Assembly: GCF_011050415.1 (NCBI RefSeq)
Contig: NZ_DRFS01000012.1
Coordinates: 90,043 to 154,042 of the forward strand
Origin: Halomonas sp.
GTDB taxonomy: Bacteria; Pseudomonadota; Gammaproteobacteria; Pseudomonadales; Halomonadaceae
Reading direction: 5' to 3'
DNA: 64,000 bases
Below are positions 12,078-20,874 of the stretch, in pieces (position 1 is the stretch's first letter; each line of letters opens with the position of its first letter). The notes under the pieces are model-generated. The model did no database searches. It was not told where the DNA came from and saw nothing but the letters and a program-made list of their open reading frames with translations. Made by a program: the position numbers and the translations under genes.

Positions 12078-13846
12078 AGCTAACCCTTGCCGAGGCGGCG
12101 GCGCCCACCGACACCCTCGCCGAGCTGCAGTGTGACGCTCAAACCGTTTACTGGCTGGCCCGCTGCCCCAACGCAGGGGTGATGCAGCTGTGGCAGTGGC
12201 TTGCCAATGGCAGCGCATCGCCTCACTGCCTTGTAGAAGAAGCAGTTGGCAGCCGGGTGAATGAGTACGGCGGCGGCAGCTATATACCGCTTCTAGGCGG
12301 CGTTGCCTGGGTACGCCAGCACGACCAGGCACTCATGTACCAACCGCAAGGCGGCACTGATCAGTGCTGGCAGCAGCACTCGCAGACCGCCTACGGCGGG
12401 CTATGTGCCGATCCTAAGCGTGGGCGAGTTATCGCCGTCGAAGAGGATATTCACGGTCAGCGCTTGGTAGCAATCTCGCCACAGGGGCGTCAGGTCATCA
12501 AAGAAGGTGCCGATTTTTACGGCGCCCCCGTGATAAGCGATGACGGTAGCTATCTGGCCTGGGTCAGTTGGTCGCTGCCGCATATGCCCTGGCAACGCAG
12601 CCAGCTCAACGTCGCCACGTTGACGTCACTCGGTCAGCTTGAAAATAGCCAGCAGTGGGATTTTGGCGCGGCGGTTAGCCAGCCCCAGTTTGCCCCCCAT
12701 AACGCGCTTATCTGCATGAGCGATCACCCAGGCTGGTGGCAACCCTGGCAGGTGAACTTGACGACCCCACGCTGTCTTAGCAGCACACCGGTTGACCATA
12801 TCACCACGCCGTGGCAACTGGGCGAACGCCAGCACGCTTGGCAAGACGGAAGGCAGCTCTACTGCCAGCTGCACCAGGGCGCGGCGCAGCTTTACCGCTG
12901 CACCGGCGGGCAGAAGGAAGCCCTCCTAGACGAACCCGGTCGCGTGGCGAGCATCGCCGTGGCAGAGCATGGCGACTACGCCATCGTACAAAGCGCCTCC
13001 ACCGGCGCCCGGCTAATACGCCTTGGCGAGAACCGCTCACGCCGCTGCCTCGCGGGGCAGCCGCCGTTGGCACTGACGACGGCCACCGCTCAGTGGTTGG
13101 AAGCACCAGTGGGCCACGCGAGTGAGACCGTTCACGGTTTTTTCTACCCAACGCGTAGCGATGACGACGCACCACTCATTGTGCGCGTCCACGGTGGGCC
13201 AACCGCCGCCACCTACCCCGTTTACGACCCGCTGGTAGCCTACTGGCAGCAGCAAGGCTTTCACGTGCTTGATATCAATCCCCGTGGTAGCGGCAACTTC
13301 GGTCGCAGTTACCGGGAGTGTTTGGCTGGCCAGTGGGGCATCAGCGATACCGAGGACGTGGTTGCCCTGGTGCATGCTGCCAGCCAGCGCTACCACATTG
13401 ACCAACAGCGCTGCTTTATTCGCGGCCAAAGCGCCGGAGGGTTTACCGCACTCAATGCCCTGGCGGCCTCTCGGCTGTTTGCCGCCGCCACCAGTCTCTA
13501 CGGCGTCACCGACGCACTCACCTTAGCGTCAAAAACCCACCGCTTTGAATCCGGCTACCTGGGCTGGCTGATTGGCGATGATACCCAGCTCGCCCAGCGC
13601 AGCCCAGCCTATCAGGTCACTCGCTGCACCCGCCCTCTACAGGCACTGTTTATCCAGGGAGGCAAAGATGCCGTCGTGGTGCCGGAGCAGACCCATGCCA
13701 TGGCGCGGCATATTGAGCACCATGGGGGCGAGGCGCAAACGCTACTGTTTGATAATGAAAGCCACGGCATACGCCACCCTCACGCCCGCCAAACCATGCT
13801 GGCCCGCGAACTGGCGTTTTATCAACAGCGCTTTTGTGGTGCTTAG
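12074..13846 (+). CDS. S9 prolyl-oligopeptidase-like peptidase of the PQQ operon
   Basis: Serine peptidase of 590 aa with an N-terminal beta-propeller-like half and a C-terminal alpha/beta-hydrolase. The catalytic triad is visible: Ser in RGQSAGG (about 452), Asp in [11 protein letters not shown] (about 530) and His in NESHGIRHP (about 563). The ORF track runs from 11927, but ATG 12074 overlaps the pqqE stop and removes an implausible proline-rich, out-of-family extension. A peptidase of this family ends the PQQ operon of P. aeruginosa (named PqqH there). It may help degrade or trim the modified PqqA peptide; this role is inferred from position, not proven. No signal peptide is seen, so it is probably cytoplasmic. 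Confidence 0.88.
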   Translation: MKLTLAEAAAPTDTLAELQCDAQTVYWLARCPNAGVMQLWQWLANGSASPHCLVEEAVGSRVNEYGGGSYIPLLGGVAWVRQHDQALMYQPQGGTDQCWQQHSQTAYGGLCADPKRGRVIAVEEDIHGQRLVAISPQGRQVIKEGADFYGAPVISDDGSYLAWVSWSLPHMPWQRSQLNVATLTSLGQLENSQQWDFGAAVSQPQFAPHNALICMSDHPGWWQPWQVNLTTPRCLSSTPVDHITTPWQLGERQHAWQDGRQLYCQLHQGAAQLYRCTGGQKEALLDEPGRVASIAVAEHGDYAIVQSASTGARLIRLGENRSRRCLAGQPPLALTTATAQWLEAPVGHASETVHGFFYPTRSDDDAPLIVRVHGGPTAATYPVYDPLVAYWQQQGFHVLDINPRGSGNFGRSYRECLAGQWGISDTEDVVALVHAASQRYHIDQQRCFIRGQSAGGFTALNALAASRLFAAATSLYGVTDALTLASKTHRFESGYLGWLIGDDTQLAQRSPAYQVTRCTRPLQALFIQGGKDAVVVPEQTHAMARHIEHHGGEAQTLLFDNESHGIRHPHARQTMLARELAFYQQRFCGA

Positions 13847-16024
13847 GTGTCCAAGGCGATGATTAAACAGGGCTTTCCCCAAACTCACTGTACGCTTGCC
13901 AACGGTATGCACGGCAGCGTGGCCCACGCCACCCATTTAACCCGTGCCCACGTTAGCATCGCCATTGCAGCGGGCTATTTAGATGAGCCCCCAAATTTGC
14001 CGGGGTTAGCTCACCTGCTGGAACACGTAGTGACCACTGCGCCGCTGGCAGCCTCCCCCAACAGCAGTCTGCTCACCTGGTTTGCCCAGCACCAGGGCAG
14101 TTTGAACGCGCAAACCGATGATCACGTTACCGATATCCACTTTACGGCTCCCCTTGAGTTGCTTGAACAGGCGGGATTAATGGCGGCGGCCCAGCTTGCC
14201 ACGCCGAATATACCCCAGCAGGTGATACACAACGAAGTCGCTGCCATTGACGCGGAATGGCAGGCACGCCAATCAAGTTCCACTATGCGCGAGCTGGCGG
14301 CCTTCGCCGCGCTGGCCGACCCGCAGCATATCGGCGCGGGCTGCCGACACGGCAATGCTCAAACCCTGGCGCAAGATTTGGCCAGGCTGCATAACGCACT
14401 AGCGGTCTTTCACCAGCGCCATTACCACGCTGGTCGCGTCAGCATTGCGCTCATAAGCCCCTGGGGCATCGGCCCCATGATTGATCTTATTCAGCGCATG
14501 GCGGCGCTGTTTAAACCGCCTATTGACGGTGATGGAACACGGATGATTGCACCTCGTTGGGGGCGCTTACACAGCGTCGACGGGCCAGCAATCACCTCTG
14601 ACGTAGCGAGTGGTATGACGTTGCTTTGGCCGCTGCCACCTACCCTCTCGGGCAGCCAGTTTTTAGCCCTGACTCAATTAGCCAGTGCCGTTAACCAGGG
14701 TCTGTTGATTGAGCAGCTTCCCCCTTCGCTAAACGACTACTGCGCCACCGCTGCTCCCAGTGGTGCCACGGATACCTTTCATCTCCAGCTCAGCGGGCAC
14801 CTTGACGCCGCTCAGCGGGAAGCGCTGGCCGTGGCACTGAGCGAGCGCCTGAACAGCCTGCTGGCCGCCCTGCCGAGCCAGGATGAGTCACTATGGCAGC
14901 CGCCAACTAACACCGAACAGCTGGCGCCAGCCTGGTTTACCCACGCTCGTCATCAGGCGCTGGCGCGAAGGTTCTCCGGAACATCGTCGACACCCCCCTT
15001 CTCCTCCAGCAGCGTCCGCTTTCTAGTGCCCGACGTATCGACACAGAGCAAGGGTTGTGTGACAGAGGCACGCCAGATCGACGCCACAAGCATCCAGCGT
15101 TGGTGCGGCCACTACGGCGTCAGCGATGATTTTCCATCACTTGCCGATACCGCCTGGGCCGCCTGTTTTATCCCCAAGGCAATGATGACCCTTGCCCCGC
15201 TGGCCGAAAAACGGCTTGCCCGCCAGGGCATTGTCGTCCAGCAGAGGCAGTTGGCCCAAGGCAGTTGGGTGATGACCTTGGGCGCTGATGCGGTGGCAGC
15301 CATGGGCACGCTATTAGAATCCGCCAGCTTAACAGCCAAGACACCCGCTCACGGGTTGCTGGCCCAGCAGCTATTACAGCGCTTGATGCCGTTTCCCGAC
15401 ACCCCTGCGCTATGGGTTTCCCACTCGAACGGGGCTGAGGCCTTTGGTCAAGCGCTGAGGTTATTGGTCAGCCAGCCGATAGCCGCTTCAGGAGACAAAT
15501 GCCCTTCCCTCGGCACTATCAGCGAGACCGCCAACGCCAGCACCGCGATCATGCGTACGCTGCGCCTGCCGGGCACGCCCGCTCAGCGCTGGTTATTAGC
15601 CCTTGCCGAACAGTACCACAGCGCCGCTTTTTTTCAGCAAGCAAGGTATGAACATCAACTGGGCTATGTGGCCGCGGTGCGTCGGGGTGACGGAGCGCCC
15701 TGCTCCCTTGGCTATGTGGTGCAAACCGCTGACAACGCAGAGGGCGTTGCAGCCACGCTGACGAACATCACTGATCGCTTATGGCAAACCTTTGATGAAC
15801 ATCTGCCGTCAATGCCCGTGCCCCCCGAAACGCCCCTCGCCGCGCTGATAACCCAGTGGCAAAGTTTACTGGCGGGTACCACACAGCCGCTGCACCGGCT
15901 GCCATGGGATCAGCTCGCACTCAGTGAACAGCTATGCGCAGTGGGCGACCAGGGCCGCTGGCAAACGCACTGGCTGGATAGTACAGGGCGCTACTGGGTT
16001 AGCGACTGTTCATATAAACCCTAG
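13847..16024 (+). CDS. pqqF: M16 family metallopeptidase, PqqF-like
   Basis: Insulinase-type zinc peptidase of 725 aa. The inverted zinc motif HLLEH lies at about residues 56-60 in LAHLLEHVVT, with the distal Glu region HNEVAAIDAEW (about 127-137). Being last in the pqq operon it most likely cuts the cross-linked Glu-Tyr out of PqqA, the role of PqqF. PqqF proteins are usually about 760 aa, so this one is slightly short. The start is uncertain: GTG 13847 directly follows the S9 peptidase stop, while ATG 13859 is four codons in; neither has a clear ribosome-binding site. Its TAG shares a CTAG with the stop of the convergent LysR gene. Confidence 0.86.
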   Translation: MSKAMIKQGFPQTHCTLANGMHGSVAHATHLTRAHVSIAIAAGYLDEPPNLPGLAHLLEHVVTTAPLAASPNSSLLTWFAQHQGSLNAQTDDHVTDIHFTAPLELLEQAGLMAAAQLATPNIPQQVIHNEVAAIDAEWQARQSSSTMRELAAFAALADPQHIGAGCRHGNAQTLAQDLARLHNALAVFHQRHYHAGRVSIALISPWGIGPMIDLIQRMAALFKPPIDGDGTRMIAPRWGRLHSVDGPAITSDVASGMTLLWPLPPTLSGSQFLALTQLASAVNQGLLIEQLPPSLNDYCATAAPSGATDTFHLQLSGHLDAAQREALAVALSERLNSLLAALPSQDESLWQPPTNTEQLAPAWFTHARHQALARRFSGTSSTPPFSSSSVRFLVPDVSTQSKGCVTEARQIDATSIQRWCGHYGVSDDFPSLADTAWAACFIPKAMMTLAPLAEKRLARQGIVVQQRQLAQGSWVMTLGADAVAAMGTLLESASLTAKTPAHGLLAQQLLQRLMPFPDTPALWVSHSNGAEAFGQALRLLVSQPIAASGDKCPSLGTISETANASTAIMRTLRLPGTPAQRWLLALAEQYHSAAFFQQARYEHQLGYVAAVRRGDGAPCSLGYVVQTADNAEGVAATLTNITDRLWQTFDEHLPSMPVPPETPLAALITQWQSLLAGTTQPLHRLPWDQLALSEQLCAVGDQGRWQTHWLDSTGRYWVSDCSYKP

Positions 16025-16938
16025 TTTTTTGCGGCAAAGGCGACAAGCTCATTGTAAAGCCAGACGCTGGCTGGCTCATTGGCATATAGCCCGTGCTGCA
16101 TCAGGGTCATTTTTAATACCGGCAGCTCTTTCGGTGGCTCCACCAGTCGCACCGGCAGCATGGTGACAAAACGCTCTGCCATCTGTCGTGGCAGGGTCAT
16201 GATCGCATCCGTCAGCGCCACCACTCTTGCCGCGGCAATATAGTTAAGGTTTTTGGAGATCACTCGGCGGTTTAATCCGTGCTGTACCAAGCAGCTATCA
16301 ATATTGCTGGGGCGCAGGCCGCTGATGTCGGCCAGTTCTACATGAAGCTCCCGGGAAAACTGCTCAATATCCAACGCACTCCCTACGTGGTCATTATGGT
16401 TAGCCGCTAGACAAACCAGCTCCTCATCCATCCAAGGCACTTGAATAACGCCGCTAGGCAAGGTGTCTTGGCTATCCAGGCCGACCACCATATCCACCTG
16501 GCGCTGCTCTAGCCCCTCGCTCAGTACATCAGGAGTAATGAGTTCAATGGAGAAGCTAATGCCCGGCGCATAGGCCAGTAACTGGCTAAGAAAGGGCGGG
16601 TACATGACTTCTTCAAAATAGTCCGTAGTGGCCAGGGTAAAGCGCCGCGTGCTGTTGGCGGGTGAGAACCGAGGAGGTGGGGCAAGCCCCTGACGCAGCA
16701 TCGCTAAGGACTGCTGCACCACCGGCAGCAGAGCCAGCGCCCGCGGGGTTGGCTGCATACCGTTTTCAGTGCGAACCAATAACGGATCATCCAGTGATTC
16801 CCGTAGCCGTTTAAGCGCATGACTTAACGCTGGCTGGCTCAAATGCAGCTTTTCTGCCGCGCGAGTGACGTGACGCTCGCGCATCAGCATTTCAAATACC
16901 AGCAATAAATTGAGGTCAAAATGGCGTAGTGAGCGCAT
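16021..16938 (-). CDS. LysR-family transcriptional regulator
   Basis: 305-aa LysR regulator with the N-terminal winged helix (RHFDLNLLLVFEMLM, then HVTRAAEKLHLSQPALSHALKRL, about residues 5-50) and a periplasmic-binding-fold effector domain. It is divergent from the agmatinase gene, so local control of agmatinase is the simplest guess, but the ligand is unknown. It overlaps the end of pqqF by 4 bp, tail to tail. Confidence 0.93.
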   Translation of the reverse strand: MRSLRHFDLNLLLVFEMLMRERHVTRAAEKLHLSQPALSHALKRLRESLDDPLLVRTENGMQPTPRALALLPVVQQSLAMLRQGLAPPPRFSPANSTRRFTLATTDYFEEVMYPPFLSQLLAYAPGISFSIELITPDVLSEGLEQRQVDMVVGLDSQDTLPSGVIQVPWMDEELVCLAANHNDHVGSALDIEQFSRELHVELADISGLRPSNIDSCLVQHGLNRRVISKNLNYIAAARVVALTDAIMTLPRQMAERFVTMLPVRLVEPPKELPVLKMTLMQHGLYANEPASVWLYNELVAFAAKN

Positions 16939-17078
16939 GGTTTCTCATCATTCACATAACGAATAATTAAATTCTAAACATTCATTTAATTTATCACCAG
17001 AAATTGCTTATTGTCTGCCGCTCATTCGCCCGCAAGCGACGACCAGCGAAAATCCAGCACTTAAGGAGAAACACACCG
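16939..17078 (+). promoter_or_regulatory. Divergent LysR / agmatinase promoter with LysR-type box
   Basis: An AT-rich region with ATTC-N7-GAAT (16950-16964), which fits the T-N11-A LysR box, next to further ATTC/GAAT repeats (16961-16985). The agmatinase ribosome-binding site AAGGAG is at 17063-17068. Binding by the neighbouring LysR protein is inferred from position. Confidence 0.5.
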
Positions 17079-18005
17079 GTGACCCACCCACTAACTCAAA
17101 CCATGCCCAGCCTTTATGGCGATGTGATTTCTACCTTTATGGGCGTAGCAAAAGCATCGGATCCTAAGGAAACCGACGCCGACGTGGTAGTGAGTGGTGT
17201 TCCCTTTGACCTTGCATGTTCTGGCCGGGCGGGCACCCGTATGGGGCCAAACGCTATTCGCCAAAGCACCGCTAATTTGATCTGGGAAGGTAAGCGCTGG
17301 CCCTGGGACTTCGCTTTAGAGGAGCGCCTGAAGGTGTGCGATGCGGGCAACGTTGACTACGCCTACGGTGAACCGGAGAGCTTGGTCGATAACCTGGAAA
17401 CTCACGCTCACCGCTGGTTAAAAGCGGGTAAAAAGATGCTCACCCTGGGCGGTGATCACTATATTACGCTGCCGCTGCTGCGCGCCCATGCCCGTGAGCA
17501 CGGCCCGTTGGCGCTGATCCATTTCGATGCCCACACCGACACCTACGAGCAGGGCACCCGCTTTGACCACGGCACCATTTTTCACCACGCCCTTAAAGAG
17601 GGCCTGGTAGTGCCGGAGCACTCGCTGCAAATTGGTATTCGTACCAGCTACGACCGTCACAACCACCCTTACGAGGTGCTGGATGCGGACTGGGTAAATG
17701 ATAACGGCCCCGCTGCCGTGCTGGAGCGCATTCGCGCCAAAGTCGGCTATCACCCGGCTTACGTGAGCCTGGATATCGATGGCCTCGACCCCGCTTATGC
17801 GCCGGGCACCGGCACCCCGGTCTGCGGCGGCATGACCACCGACCTGATGCTGAAAGTCATCCGTGGCATGGTGGGCATGGAACTGGTTGGCATGGATGTG
17901 GTGGAAGTAAACCCCGCCTATGACCACGGTGACATTACCTCACTCGCCGCCGCAACGTTAGGGCTAGAGTTTTTGTATACCCTGGCGGCGTCTAAAAAGG
18001 CATAG
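17079..18005 (+). CDS. speB: Agmatinase SpeB (ureohydrolase)
   Basis: Hydrolyses agmatine to putrescine and urea with a binuclear manganese centre. The 308-aa product is close to E. coli SpeB throughout, including VPFDLACSGRAGTR. Metal ligands lie in GGDHYITLP, HFDAHTDTYEQG and DIDGLDPAYAPGTG. The ORF track starts at 17004, but AAGGAG at 17063-17068 points to GTG 17079; ATG 17102 would be the next choice. Guanidinobutyrase or another ureohydrolase specificity cannot be excluded, but the match to SpeB active-site segments is strong. The divergent LysR gene may regulate it. Confidence 0.9.
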   Translation: MTHPLTQTMPSLYGDVISTFMGVAKASDPKETDADVVVSGVPFDLACSGRAGTRMGPNAIRQSTANLIWEGKRWPWDFALEERLKVCDAGNVDYAYGEPESLVDNLETHAHRWLKAGKKMLTLGGDHYITLPLLRAHAREHGPLALIHFDAHTDTYEQGTRFDHGTIFHHALKEGLVVPEHSLQIGIRTSYDRHNHPYEVLDADWVNDNGPAAVLERIRAKVGYHPAYVSLDIDGLDPAYAPGTGTPVCGGMTTDLMLKVIRGMVGMELVGMDVVEVNPAYDHGDITSLAAATLGLEFLYTLAASKKA

Positions 18006-18012
18006 TCAGCTT

Positions 18013-18040
18013 AAAACGGGTAGGCCAATGCGGCCTACCC
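18013..18040 (-). terminator. Terminator of the folE2 operon (shared with speB)
   Basis: A perfect 9-bp stem GGGTAGGCC/GGCCTACCC with a 5-nt loop lies between the convergent speB and folE2 genes. On the minus strand it is followed by GTTTTAAG, giving a modest U-tract for the folE2 operon. Confidence 0.75.
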
Positions 18041-18045
18041 AACCA

Positions 18046-18936
18046 TTACCAATTCCACTCGCTGCGCGCCACGGCGTCGTGGGCGTGGAGGCTTTCTGCA
18101 TGCACAACCTTAAGCTGGAAGCCTGATACATACGACATTTTCCGCAGGGTTTTATCGAGGCGTCTTGCCGCATCTTCACAGAACATCAGGTTCTGGCCGT
18201 TGGCGAGGGCAAAGGCCTGCTCATCGATGCGTTTTACGGCGGTTTGCAGCGCCGTACCGAGGGTTTGTTCGATACGATCAATCGAACGCTCAATGGGGAG
18301 CTCAGCGTGATCGTCCTCAGCCAAGCGTAACGTGCACTCTACAAAGCTGCGCTGACTATGGGGCGTCGCCAGGATGCCCTCTTCGCTTCCCAACCACGCA
18401 GCCACTGCCGATTTGGTTAACGGAATTTCCGAAAAATCCTCTTCAAAGGCCTGTTGAATCAACTGCCGCGCCAGCGCCGCCGAGCAAGGACAGGTCGATG
18501 AATAGCCTACCGTCAGCCCTAGCTCAGCCTGAAAACCAATGGGGGTTAATTGGCAGCGCAGTGAAAAGGGGTAGCTTTTCCACCCAGCCAGAGGGCTAAT
18601 CAACGCTTCCCGCTTAAGCGGCAGCTCGCCTTCGAGGGTCAAATACGCATGCTGGGAAAGGCCCTCTTGACTGGCGATAAAGGTTTTCAACACCTCTTTA
18701 ACCGCTGGGAGCGTCAGCGGCGCTTGCTCTAACGGCTGCAGCGCCAGGTAGAGACGCGACATATGAATACCCCGCGCCTCTGGATCCTCAAGGCTTACCC
18801 CTGCCGCCACTTTGGCGTTTACACCGCTCGTCCCTAGCCGAATAGGCAGCGCGATGCCCTCCATTCCCACCCACGTCAATGTGCTTGTTAAGCGGGTTGT
18901 TTGGCTTGCGACATCGGGTAGGGTCAAAACGGTCAT
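18046..18936 (-). CDS. folE2: GTP cyclohydrolase FolE2 (type IB)
   Basis: First enzyme of tetrahydrofolate synthesis, converting GTP to dihydroneopterin triphosphate. The 296-aa protein is FolE2 (COG1469), not the zinc-requiring FolE. The conserved active-site cysteine region reads SSTCPCSAALA (about 145-155), and NLMFCEDAARRL near the C-terminus is also typical. FolE2 can use other divalent metals and replaces FolE under zinc limitation in many bacteria. Its ATG overlaps the stop of the upstream COG0523 GTPase gene (ATGA), so it is translationally coupled. It is the last gene of the presumed Zur operon. Confidence 0.95.
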   Translation of the reverse strand: MTVLTLPDVASQTTRLTSTLTWVGMEGIALPIRLGTSGVNAKVAAGVSLEDPEARGIHMSRLYLALQPLEQAPLTLPAVKEVLKTFIASQEGLSQHAYLTLEGELPLKREALISPLAGWKSYPFSLRCQLTPIGFQAELGLTVGYSSTCPCSAALARQLIQQAFEEDFSEIPLTKSAVAAWLGSEEGILATPHSQRSFVECTLRLAEDDHAELPIERSIDRIEQTLGTALQTAVKRIDEQAFALANGQNLMFCEDAARRLDKTLRKMSYVSGFQLKVVHAESLHAHDAVARSEWNW

Positions 18937-20024
18937 TGGGTTACCTCTTGGGAGGAGTGGAAAAAGTTGTACAGCTCAGCCACGGTGTCGGGCGCTACGT
19001 TTTGGGTAATAAACACAAAGCGTGATACCCGATCGCTCACACTGTTGGCCGGCAATGGCGCGGGCGGATGGAAAATGTGCTGCACGCCATGTAGCGCTAG
19101 CGGCGTATCTCGATCAGTGAGATGCACAATAGCTTTAATGCGCAGCATTTTGTCGCCCATTAACGACATCAAAATGTCCAGCCAGCCCTCCAGGGCATCA
19201 GGCTCAATAAGCTCGTTCACACTAAAACAGAAGGCATTAATGTTAGCACCGTGATGAGAAAGCGCATCGGGCTGATGAGGGCTCAATGGCGACTTTTTCA
19301 GCGGAGCGGCAAAAGCAGACGGCTGACTATCGGCCTTGTGCAAGGCGTAGCTATCAGCTTTGAGCCACCGCTCCACCTGGAAACCCTTGGTGTCGCCACC
19401 ATGCAACCCCGCCCCCACCAGCAGATCCGCCGAGAGTTCGCCGTTAATCACCTGCCATTGCTCTGCCGCCGGGTTCAGCTTGGCCAGTTGGTTGGCCAGA
19501 CGGGAAACATCCACTTCGCTCGCCAGGTCAGTTTTGGTGATTAATAGCTTGTCGGCAACGGCAACCTGATGTTGTGACTCCTGATGGGCATCCAGGGTCG
19601 CCAAGCCATTCGCCGCATCGACGCAGCACACCACGCTGTCCAGCTTAAAGCGATGCGCCAGCCAGTGATCGGTCATCAGCAGGTGCAGCAGCGAGGTGGG
19701 TGCGGCCAGCCCTGTGGTCTCAATCACCACCCGGGAGGGCAGCGCTTTCCCTTGCGCTTCCAAGTCTTCCATGGCTTGTTGCAGGGTACGGCTAAGATCG
19801 CCACGCAGCGTGCAGCATAAGCAGCCGCTGCTCATTTCGATCACTGCCTGCTCATCGCTGTGAGTAATCAGTTGGTGGTCCAAGCCGATGGCACCAAACT
19901 CATTGATCACCACCAGGGTGTTGTGCATGGAGGTTTGGTGAACCCAACGGTTCAGAAGCGTGGTTTTGCCGCTGCCCAGGAAGCCAGTCAGCAGATTGAC
20001 CGGTACTAACGCCTGCTGCTGCAT
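18933..20024 (-). CDS. COG0523 G3E-family GTPase metallochaperone (ZigA/YeiR-like)
   Basis: GTP-dependent metal chaperone of 363 aa. Walker A is GFLGSGKTT (about 14-22). The metal-binding CxCC motif is GCLCCTLRGD (about 67-76). The C-terminal domain (CobW_C) follows, after a linker rich in His, Ser and Lys (KKSPLSPHQPDALSHHGAN). Members of this subgroup next to folE2 and dksA2 are zinc-starvation proteins that deliver zinc to client enzymes; the neighbourhood here strongly supports zinc rather than cobalt or nickel. It starts 6 bp after the dksA2 stop, in one transcription unit. Confidence 0.93.
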   Translation of the reverse strand: MQQQALVPVNLLTGFLGSGKTTLLNRWVHQTSMHNTLVVINEFGAIGLDHQLITHSDEQAVIEMSSGCLCCTLRGDLSRTLQQAMEDLEAQGKALPSRVVIETTGLAAPTSLLHLLMTDHWLAHRFKLDSVVCCVDAANGLATLDAHQESQHQVAVADKLLITKTDLASEVDVSRLANQLAKLNPAAEQWQVINGELSADLLVGAGLHGGDTKGFQVERWLKADSYALHKADSQPSAFAAPLKKSPLSPHQPDALSHHGANINAFCFSVNELIEPDALEGWLDILMSLMGDKMLRIKAIVHLTDRDTPLALHGVQHIFHPPAPLPANSVSDRVSRFVFITQNVAPDTVAELYNFFHSSQEVTQ

Positions 20025-20030
20025 AACACC

Positions 20031-20501
20031 TTACTCCCAGCGTGCTTTGCGATAATGGTGTTCCTGTTGCTCCTGACGCTCTTTCGCCTCAATGCATAGC
20101 TTCGCGGTGGGTCTAAACATTAGCCGTGCCAGGCCAATGGGTTCGCCGGTCTCTTCGCAATAGCCGTATTCGCCGCTTTCAATGCGTTTTAAGGCTGCCT
20201 CAATATTTTTGAGCAAGCGGCTCTCACGATCCGCTTGGCGTAAGGCCAGGCGAAGCTCCTCCTCAAAAGAGGCCTGGTCCGATTCATCGCTGTCACGCTC
20301 ACGAGAGGCGATGACGTCTTTCATCTCCTTTAAGTGCGTTTCAATCTCGGCACGCTCGGCCAGCAGTCTCTGGCGGAAAAACCTTAGCTGCTCGTCATTC
20401 ATATAGACACTGGCGGGCATGGCCAATATCTTGGCTTCCCAGGCTTTCTCAGCTGATTCGCTCTGTTCTTGCATACTCATACTTGTCTCTTGAAGGCTCA
20501 T
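20031..20501 (-). CDS. dksA2: DksA2-type zinc-independent RNA polymerase-binding factor
   Basis: 156-aa DksA/TraR family protein that should bind the RNA polymerase secondary channel and act with ppGpp. The coiled-coil tip keeps the DxxDxA-like acidic element in RDSDESDQASFEEE. The C-terminal zinc finger is incomplete: E. coli DksA has four cysteines, but here the pairs read YGYCEETG and LCIEAKE, leaving only the first of each (C-x2-T and C-x2-A). The same pattern marks P. aeruginosa DksA2, which works without zinc. The start is ambiguous because a 21-bp tandem duplication creates a second in-frame ATG at 20480 with the same upstream sequence. Neighbours folE2 and COG0523 fit a zinc-sparing role. 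Confidence 0.93.
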   Translation of the reverse strand: MSLQETSMSMQEQSESAEKAWEAKILAMPASVYMNDEQLRFFRQRLLAERAEIETHLKEMKDVIASRERDSDESDQASFEEELRLALRQADRESRLLKNIEAALKRIESGEYGYCEETGEPIGLARLMFRPTAKLCIEAKERQEQQEHHYRKARWE

Positions 20502-20512
20502 ACTTGTCTCTT
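20476..20512 (-). repeat. 21-bp tandem duplication over the dksA2 start
   Basis: The 16-mer CTCATACTTGTCTCTT occurs exactly at 20476-20491 and 20497-20512, offset 21 bp. It duplicates both the ATG and its upstream sequence, so the reading frame is kept and the N-terminus reads MSLQETS then MSMQEQS. Confidence 0.9.
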
Positions 20513-20562
20513 AAATGCCCATACAGCACGCTCGCATACCACTGCTACACTGCTGAAATAAA

Positions 20563-20577
20563 CGTTATAACATAGCA
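20563..20577 (-). promoter_or_regulatory. Candidate Zur box upstream of dksA2
   Basis: CGTTATAACATAGCA matches 12 of 15 positions of the gammaproteobacterial Zur core TGTTATAATATAACA as I recall it. It lies 62 bp upstream of the first dksA2 ATG and downstream of the thrS stub, so it may drive an internal zinc-repressed promoter for dksA2-COG0523-folE2. Confidence 0.55.
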
Positions 20578-20614
20578 TAAAAAACGATCGTCGATCATCG
20601 CCGCTAACCGGTGG

Positions 20615-20815
20615 TTAAACGTTCCAAGCATCCTGATCAATCACCTCGCAGGCATCGACCAGGCGACTATTGAGCCTACCGGCCAGGGTCTGTTTCGCAA
20701 GCCCTGAGCCAATAGCGTGCGCTACCTCGGCGACGCTTACCGGGTGGTCAAAGTGGCGCTTGGCGCCATCCGGCAGGGTGATGGTTACTGCCTGTTCTAG
20801 GGTGGGCATGGTCAT
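20615..20815 (-). pseudogene. thrS: Threonyl-tRNA synthetase remnant: TGS domain only
   Basis: The 66-aa product matches the N-terminal TGS domain of ThrRS almost end to end ([37 protein letters not shown]), then stops at TAA just after the domain. The editing, catalytic and anticodon-binding domains are missing, and the following bases show no more ThrRS sequence. ThrRS paralogs occur in zinc-starvation operons of other bacteria, so this is probably what is left of such a gene. It begins 59 bp downstream of cysS. The good conservation leaves open that it is a working stand-alone TGS protein. An in-frame Met two codons in (20809) is an alternative start. Confidence 0.75.
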
Positions 20816-20874
20816 GGCGTGAAACTCTTTGCAAGCACAAGGGTGGGAACAAGCAAGGCGCTGGTATAACGTGG

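Noticed and set aside
20100-20170. Missing cysteines in DksA as a sequencing error
   Set aside because: Both finger halves lose exactly the second Cys, the same Thr and Ala changes known from DksA2, and the operon context fits.
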